Source of the DNA: Anaerolineales bacterium UBA7227
Lineage (GTDB): Bacteria > Chloroflexota > Anaerolineae > Anaerolineales > Villigracilaceae
DNA: 17,755 nt
Reading direction: 5' to 3'
Assembly: GCA_002473085.1 (NCBI GenBank)
Contig: DKTP01000113.1
Span: forward strand, 1 to 17,755
The position numbers were made by a program, and so were the translations under genes. Below the pieces are notes generated by a model that made no database searches, had not been told where the DNA came from, and saw nothing but the letters and a program-made list of their open reading frames with translations. Of the stretch, positions 13,072 through 17,755 are shown in pieces (positions within the stretch are counted from its first letter, which is position 1; each line of letters opens with the position of its first letter).

Positions 13072-15738
13072 ATGACCTCTCAGCCGTTGATCGCGACCAA
13101 ATTCCACATCCCGCCTGCGCGGGCGGACTTTGTCGCGCGTCCGCGCCTGTACGCCATGCTGGAAACAGGCTTGCGCGCGGCGTTGACGCTCATCTCCGCG
13201 CCGCCAGGGTTCGGAAAGAGCGCCCTCGTCGTGGATTGGATTCACTCGCGGGCTGAGCCGCGCCCTGCCTGGCTTGCGCTGGACGAAGGCGACGACCAGC
13301 CCGCGCTTTTCTGGCGATATTTCGTCGCCGCGCTGCAGACGCGTTACGCGGGAATTGGCGAAACCGCGCAAACGATCTTGAATGCGCCGCAACCGCCCGA
13401 ACTCGAAACAATCCTCGCCGCGCTCGTCAATGAACTTGCCGCAGCGGAAGAATCCCTCGCCCTGGTCATAGACGATTATCACCTCATCCGATCCCCCGAA
13501 ATTCACAACAACCTCAACTTTCTGCTCGACCACCAGCCCGCCAACTTTCATTTGATATTGCTGACGCGCGAAGACCCGCCGCTCAACCTTGCCCGCCGCC
13601 GCGCCCGCCGCCAGATGATCGAGATTCGCTCCGTTGACCTGCGCTTCAACCGCGAAGAAGCCGCCGAATTCCTCCGCGCCGCGATGGGACTGACCCTGAC
13701 GACCGAACAAATCGCCGCGCTCGAAAACCGCACCGAAGGCTGGATCGTCGGCTTGCAGATGGCGGCGCTGTCCATGCGCGGGCGCGACACGCAAGCCTTT
13801 TTCGATTCGTTCACAGGCGACGACCGCCACATCGCGGATTATCTCATTGAAGAAGTCCTCGATCGCCAGACCCCAGCCACGCGGGATTTCCTGCTCCGCA
13901 CCTCGATCCTCGAAAAACTCTCCGCGCCGTTGTGCGAAGCCGTGATCGGCAAATCCCCCATCGAACTCGCCGCGCTGGAACGCGCCAACCTTTTCCTCAT
14001 CCCGCTCGACAACGTGCGCGTCTGGTATCGCTACCACCACCTGTTCGCAGACCTGTTGCGACAGCGTTTGCGCGGCGCGGCGTCGGCGGAAGAAATAGCC
14101 GAGTTGTATCGCTCCGCCAGCGGGTGGTGCGAAGCGAACGGCGACATCCACGCCGCGATTCGCTACGCGCGGCACATCCCCGACGAAGAACGCGTGGCGC
14201 ATCTTTTGCAAACCTATGCGGGGCAGTTCTTCGCACAAAACGAACTCGTGCAACTGACCGACTTTGCGCGCGGACTGCCCGCGTCGCTGTTGGAAAATCA
14301 TCCGCGGCGGTGCATGGCAATTGCATGGGCGATGGTCGGCACGCGCCAAAACGCCGAGCCGTGGCTGGCGCGCGTCGAACGACATTTTGGCATGTCTGCC
14401 GAAGCCGCGCTCACCGACGACTCGCTCGACGACGCCCGCCGCGCCGCGCTGCTCGAAGTTCTCGTCGCCCGCCAGCCGATTATGTTCGAAGACCCCGCCC
14501 TCCGTTCGCGCGAACGATTGCTCGCCATGCAGACGCGGCTTGCGCGACTGCCCGACGATACGCCGTGCCTGTTCAATACCGTTGGGTCGCTCCGTCCCGT
14601 AGTTGGGTACAGCCTGGGCTTCGACGCGGCGAATGCGGGAGAAGTTCGGCTTGCCGCGCAATATCTCAAAGAAGCCATGACATTTTCGCGCCAAAACAAC
14701 AACCAACACCTTTTGCAACTTTCAGCGGCTCTGCTTGCCAGCGTCGAACTCACTCAAGGAAAACTCCGCGCCGCGCATCGCACGCATTTACAGGCGCTTT
14801 CCGAGTCGCCGCAGGACATCTCGCCGTACGCCGCGCAAGCGCACGCGGGGCTGGGAATAATTTATTCTGAATGGGGCGAGATGGAAAAAGCGGAAAATTA
14901 TTTTCAAACGGGGTTGCCGCTGGCGCGCGCTTGGAATCAGTGGGACGCGCTCTTCGCCATTGTCACGGGTCTCGCGCGCATCGCGAAACGGCGCGGCGAT
15001 TCTCAAACCGCGCTTTCGCTGTTGGATGAATTCCATCCGCAGAACGAAAACCTGTCGACACAGACCGAAGCCCTGCGCCGCGTCTGGACGGGCGACCCCG
15101 CTTCTTCTCTGACCTGGCTTGAGTCGAACCATCTTTCGGCTTTATCCACGCCGACGCCTTTCAACGAGTCGCTGACGCTCGATGTGACGCGCATATTCCT
15201 CTCCGCAAACCGCATGGACGACGCTTTGACGCTGGCGCAAAAAATTCTCGACTCGGCGAAGGCGGGCGGACGGAATCACTATGTCATTCAGGCGAACATC
15301 CTGCTCGCGAAGATTTTCGCCGCGCAAGGGAAAACCGCCGACGCGCTTTCCCGCCTCGCCGAAGCCCTGCAACTTGCCGAGCCAGAAAAATATCTGTCGG
15401 CGTTTGTGGATGAGGGCGATACCGTCCGCGCGTTGCTGATGAAGATGACGGGCAACCCGCCCGCCCAGAGGGTTCTGGCGGGATTCGGCTCGGGGGCAGA
15501 GTCGCCTGAGAAGCCAGGTCAGCCGTCGGTGGGGGTTGAAGCGTTGAGCGAGCGCGAGCGCGAAGTCTTGCGTCTCGTCGCGGAGGGTTGTTCCAATCAG
15601 GACATCGCATCCCGTCTTGTCATTTCGATCACGACCGTGAAAACGCACATGGGGAATATCTTCAACAAACTGGGCGTCGCCAGCCGCACGCAAGCTATCG
15701 CGCGCGCGGAGGCGTTGGGGTTACTACCTAAACGCTGA
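13072..15738 (+). CDS. MalT/LAL-type LuxR-family transcriptional regulator
   Basis: This 888-residue protein has the LAL (large ATP-binding LuxR) architecture and a length close to MalT. An N-terminal STAND ATPase starts [21 protein letters not shown], with Walker A APPGFGKS (43-50) and Walker B LVIDDYH (131-137). A winged-helix region, a long TPR-like helical array (about 400-800) and a C-terminal LuxR HTH (about 822-888: [33 protein letters not shown]) follow. A Gly/Pro/Ser-rich linker (about 803-822) separates sensor and DNA-binding domain. The family activates target operons when ATP and an inducer drive oligomerisation. It probably controls nearby genes, such as the 79-aa gene downstream. 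The inducer is unknown. Confidence 0.94.
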   Translation: MTSQPLIATKFHIPPARADFVARPRLYAMLETGLRAALTLISAPPGFGKSALVVDWIHSRAEPRPAWLALDEGDDQPALFWRYFVAALQTRYAGIGETAQTILNAPQPPELETILAALVNELAAAEESLALVIDDYHLIRSPEIHNNLNFLLDHQPANFHLILLTREDPPLNLARRRARRQMIEIRSVDLRFNREEAAEFLRAAMGLTLTTEQIAALENRTEGWIVGLQMAALSMRGRDTQAFFDSFTGDDRHIADYLIEEVLDRQTPATRDFLLRTSILEKLSAPLCEAVIGKSPIELAALERANLFLIPLDNVRVWYRYHHLFADLLRQRLRGAASAEEIAELYRSASGWCEANGDIHAAIRYARHIPDEERVAHLLQTYAGQFFAQNELVQLTDFARGLPASLLENHPRRCMAIAWAMVGTRQNAEPWLARVERHFGMSAEAALTDDSLDDARRAALLEVLVARQPIMFEDPALRSRERLLAMQTRLARLPDDTPCLFNTVGSLRPVVGYSLGFDAANAGEVRLAAQYLKEAMTFSRQNNNQHLLQLSAALLASVELTQGKLRAAHRTHLQALSESPQDISPYAAQAHAGLGIIYSEWGEMEKAENYFQTGLPLARAWNQWDALFAIVTGLARIAKRRGDSQTALSLLDEFHPQNENLSTQTEALRRVWTGDPASSLTWLESNHLSALSTPTPFNESLTLDVTRIFLSANRMDDALTLAQKILDSAKAGGRNHYVIQANILLAKIFAAQGKTADALSRLAEALQLAEPEKYLSAFVDEGDTVRALLMKMTGNPPAQRVLAGFGSGAESPEKPGQPSVGVEALSEREREVLRLVAEGCSNQDIASRLVISITTVKTHMGNIFNKLGVASRTQAIARAEALGLLPKR

Positions 15739-15782
15739 CCCTTCCTTTCGCAATCCTACCTGCAAATCCTACTTTTTGACGA

Positions 15783-15810
15783 AGCCGCTTTTCGATAAAG
15801 CGGCTATATT
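15783..15810 (+). promoter_or_regulatory. Hairpin and -10 box before the 79-aa gene
   Basis: AGCCGCTTT (15783-15791) pairs with AAAGCGGCT (15797-15805) around a five-base loop, and TATATT (15805-15810) ends eight bases before the ATG. There is no Shine-Dalgarno sequence. The hairpin may be the terminator of the LAL gene, though no T-run follows, or an operator over the -35/spacer zone of a leaderless promoter. Confidence 0.45.
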
Positions 15811-15818
15811 GCGTTCAC

Positions 15819-16058
15819 ATGGACACGAAACCGCTCGCGCCGCACGAACCCGCCCGTTATCGCCTGCAACTTCAGGGACGCCTCTCCGCCGCCTGGGTTG
15901 ATTGGATGAGCGATGTCCGAGTGACTTATGAAGGCGAAGGGAAGTTTGCCGCCACCGTCGTCACGGGAACTGTGCGCGATCAGGCGGGCTTGTTCGGCTT
16001 GCTCAGCCACGTCCGCGACCTGGGCGCGCCGCTGATCGCCGTGGAATGGATTCGATAA
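15819..16058 (+). CDS. Small conserved protein of unknown function (79 aa)
   Basis: This 79-residue soluble protein has the pattern YRLQLQGRLSAAWVDWM, a short strand pair and then VTGTVRDQAGLFGLLSHVRDLGAPLIAVEW. I recognise it as a type of short protein common in Chloroflexota, often found next to LAL regulators, but no function is known to me. The length and the conserved DQAxLxGLLxxVRDLG segment suggest a small alpha/beta domain that may bind a partner. It starts 80 bases after the LAL gene with its own -10 box. The next gene begins 14 bases after its stop, with a Shine-Dalgarno sequence directly after the stop, so the two are probably cotranscribed. Confidence 0.75.
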   Translation: MDTKPLAPHEPARYRLQLQGRLSAAWVDWMSDVRVTYEGEGKFAATVVTGTVRDQAGLFGLLSHVRDLGAPLIAVEWIR

Positions 16059-16072
16059 AAAAGGAGAAAACC

Positions 16073-16237
16073 ATGTACAAAAATATCATCAAGATCGCAT
16101 TGAAGGGGATCGCGCTGGCAATGGGCGTCGCCGTCATTGTGCTTTCCACGCTCAAGACGCTGGATGTTAAAAACGGCGTGTCCATGCTTGGCATGGGGCT
16201 GACCGCGCTGGCGCTGGCAAACTTTCAGGAGCAATGA
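16073..16237 (+). CDS. Small membrane protein (54 aa)
   Basis: This is a 54-residue protein beginning MYKNIIKIALKGIALAMGVA. It has one clear transmembrane helix (about 9-29) and a second, weaker hydrophobic stretch (about 38-50). AAGGAG six bases before the ATG is a strong Shine-Dalgarno sequence. The usual function of such proteins is unknown. Its position, directly after the 79-aa gene and before other membrane proteins, suggests membership of one transcript. Confidence 0.75.
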   Translation: MYKNIIKIALKGIALAMGVAVIVLSTLKTLDVKNGVSMLGMGLTALALANFQEQ

Positions 16238-16280
16238 GAAGGCGTTCCTTCCGTTGAAATCGCCGCCCGCAGGAGGTTCA

Positions 16281-16832
16281 ATGAAACAACTCTCTTTTCC
16301 GTCCATCGCGCTAAAAACGACGGCTGTTCACACGGTCACGTACTTTATCGTCGGCGTATTGTCGTTTTTGTTTCTGGATTACGCCGCCAAATACGCCGAC
16401 CCTGCCGTTTCGAACTATCTGCGCCAGACCGATCATCCGCTGGTGATGGCGGGACCGTTCTTTCAAATCTTGCGCGGGTTTCTGTTCGGGCTGGCGTTTT
16501 ACGCCTTGCGCGCGAGTGTTTTTCCGCATAAACACGGCTGGCTGACATTGTGGCTGACGCTGGCGATCGTCGGCATCTTCTCCCCTTTTGCCGCCGCGCC
16601 CAGTTCCATCGAAGGGATGATCTATACCGTTTTGCCGAGTTGGTTTCACATCCTGAACTTTCCCGAAATCTTCTTCCAGGCGGGTCTGCTTGCCTTTCTG
16701 ACTCATTATTGGGTCAATCACCCTGAAAAGCGCTGGCTCAATTGGTCGTTGGGTATCGTAACCGCTCTCGTCGTTCTGATGTCGGTGTTGGGCGCGCTGT
16801 CCGCTTTTGGCGTATTGCCGCCTGCCAACTAG
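16281..16832 (+). CDS. Multi-pass membrane protein of unknown function (183 aa)
   Basis: This 183-residue protein has about five transmembrane helices (roughly 14-34, 54-80, 86-107, 120-141 and 152-177). A conserved-looking segment, SSIEGMIYTVLP, lies between helices three and four. The ATG at 16281 has an excellent AGGAGG four bases upstream; an earlier in-frame ATG at 16254 lacks one. No family is recognised with confidence. It lies within the membrane-protein cluster, 43 bases after the 54-aa gene. Confidence 0.82.
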   Translation: MKQLSFPSIALKTTAVHTVTYFIVGVLSFLFLDYAAKYADPAVSNYLRQTDHPLVMAGPFFQILRGFLFGLAFYALRASVFPHKHGWLTLWLTLAIVGIFSPFAAAPSSIEGMIYTVLPSWFHILNFPEIFFQAGLLAFLTHYWVNHPEKRWLNWSLGIVTALVVLMSVLGALSAFGVLPPAN

Positions 16833-16932
16833 ATCTGAAGGATGAATCTCGAGACGCAATCGCAATTTTGTAACTGTTCAAGTAGTTTTCTTATGCAATT
16901 GTACGTCCGAGCAGGCTGAACTGGAGAAATTT

Positions 16933-17448
16933 ATGACACTTGTTGAACTTATTCGACACGGCGCAATTTGGGGCGGCGTCTTTGGGATCGCTTTCTGCAT
17001 CGGCGTTCTCGTCCTGGGACGAATCAACGTCGCCATGCTGGTGAACGAATATCCGCCCGATGTGCGCGCCAAATTCGGAGCGATGGACGCTTCGACTCGT
17101 CGGCAGGCGAATCGCGTCAGTCTGCCCTTTTTGATCGTCCTGGTCGCGATCGTCATTCTGGCGCTGACGACGCTCCGCAACCAAACGGGCGAACTCGCGG
17201 CGCGCGATGTCTTCCTGGTGGCTGTGACCATGTTCCAGACGTGGAATCTGCTCGACCTGATCCTGTTGGATTGGTTTCTGCTGATGACGCTTCAGCCGCG
17301 CTTCATGATCCTGCCTGGCACGGAGGGCATGGTGGGCTATCGCGATTTCGGTTTCCACCTCCGCAAGTTTTTGAACGGCGTCATCCTGACCTTTCTCCTG
17401 AGCGGGATCGTAACCCTGATCGCTCTGGCAATAGAGTGGATCGCTTAA
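16933..17448 (+). CDS. Multi-pass membrane protein of unknown function (171 aa)
   Basis: This 171-residue protein has four predicted transmembrane helices (about 11-36, 62-81, 92-120 and 148-168). A conserved-looking motif, LDWFLLMTLQPRFMILPGTE (112-131), lies at the end of helix three and is followed by a charged segment, YRDFGFHLRKF. GGAG six bases upstream supports the ATG. The gap of 100 bases from the previous gene is larger than elsewhere in the cluster and could hold a weak promoter (TTGTAA at 16868, TATGCA at 16892). The function is unknown. Confidence 0.82.
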   Translation: MTLVELIRHGAIWGGVFGIAFCIGVLVLGRINVAMLVNEYPPDVRAKFGAMDASTRRQANRVSLPFLIVLVAIVILALTTLRNQTGELAARDVFLVAVTMFQTWNLLDLILLDWFLLMTLQPRFMILPGTEGMVGYRDFGFHLRKFLNGVILTFLLSGIVTLIALAIEWIA

Positions 17449-17519
17449 TTCGTTGATTCAGAAGTTGTCGTCTGGCAAAAAATTGCCGACGCGCTTCGCA
17501 ATAACAAAAGGAGTAAATC

Positions 17520-17755
17520 ATGTTAATTCTAAACAACCTTTACGTCATTCTCATTCTGCGCGTCCTGCATGTGGCGGGCGGCATCGTATGGGTGGGAAGC
17601 GCGACGCTGTACCTGCTGATGCTTGTCCCTGTGGCGCGCATCACCCAGTCCGCAGGGCAAAAGTTTCTGCAAACGCTGGCGCCGCGCCTCGGGGCGACGC
17701 TGGGGATCGTCGCTACGGTCACCGTGCTTTCGGGAGCGCTGTTGTACGCGCGCTT
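17520..17755 (+). CDS. Membrane protein (DUF2269/CopD-like), 3' end beyond window
   Basis: The first 78 residues are inside the window. LRVLHVAGGIVWVGSATLYL is a typical first helix of small heme- or copper-related membrane proteins such as DUF2269 and CopD-like families, where the LxxLHxxGxxxWxG pattern recurs. A cytoplasmic or periplasmic loop follows, with QKFLQTLAPR, then a second helix, LGIVATVTVLSGALLYA. AAAGGAG six bases before the ATG supports the start. A short hairpin, GGCAA-AAAA-TTGCC (17474-17487), lies upstream in the intergenic gap. The family call is tentative as only the N-terminus is visible. Confidence 0.75.
   Translation, partial: MLILNNLYVILILRVLHVAGGIVWVGSATLYLLMLVPVARITQSAGQKFLQTLAPRLGATLGIVATVTVLSGALLYAR

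Noticed and set aside
13063..14718. 551-codon open frame antisense to the LAL gene
   Set aside because: The opposite strand encodes a full LAL protein with Walker and HTH motifs; the antisense product is low-complexity and Arg/Gly-rich.
9128..15738. STAND regulators as an Avs-type antiphage defence system
   Set aside because: Both carry N- or C-terminal DNA-binding HTH domains, not nuclease or other effector domains, so transcription regulation is the better reading.

Overview
The window looks like a chromosomal stretch of a Chloroflexota bacterium, probably class Anaerolineae. This is inferred from the GC-rich codon use, the presence of two very large STAND/LAL-type regulators side by side, and a small protein next to the LAL regulator of a type I associate with that phylum. 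The taxonomy was not tested by any search. No tRNA, rRNA, CRISPR array or prophage is visible.

Region 1 (1-2341, minus strand) is a housekeeping operon reading rpsP > khpA > rimM > dprA > start of a probable sugar-nucleotide pyrophosphorylase. It joins ribosome assembly (S16, KhpA, RimM) to DNA processing during uptake (DprA). khpA and rimM overlap by one base. rimM carries two adjacent palindromes inside its first 20 codons, and another palindrome sits between rimM and dprA.

Region 2 (2342-6721, plus strand) starts with a 538-bp divergent intergenic stretch holding a clear sigma70-type promoter. It is followed by a carbohydrate locus: a ROK-family regulator without the usual zinc motif, an amidohydrolase_2 enzyme and a GPH-type sugar:cation symporter. 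A CTTTC-N1/2-GAAAG inverted repeat lies at the predicted start of rok transcription and again just before the enzyme/transporter pair, so it is a candidate operator.

Region 3 (6722-9127) holds glmS (amino-sugar synthesis) with its own -10 box, a leader of about 140 nt containing a nested and possibly switchable stem, and a strong nested-hairpin terminator. A decayed IS5-like transposase remnant follows on the minus strand.

Region 4 (9128-17755) is accessory. A minus-strand XRE-STAND-TPR regulator diverges from a CPBP intramembrane protease gene and a coupled SnoaL-like gene. Next come a MalT/LAL-type LuxR regulator, a conserved 79-aa protein and a run of four small membrane-protein genes, the last cut by the window edge. 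Both big regulator genes and the 79-aa gene have a -10 box only 6-8 nt before ATG and no Shine-Dalgarno sequence. Each has a palindrome over the -35/spacer region, which suggests leaderless, operator-controlled promoters. The intergenic region at 11648-11801 is especially dense in repeats.

No wholly new system can be proved from sequence alone. The best leads are the regulatory architecture of region 4, the ROK operator pair and the glmS leader.
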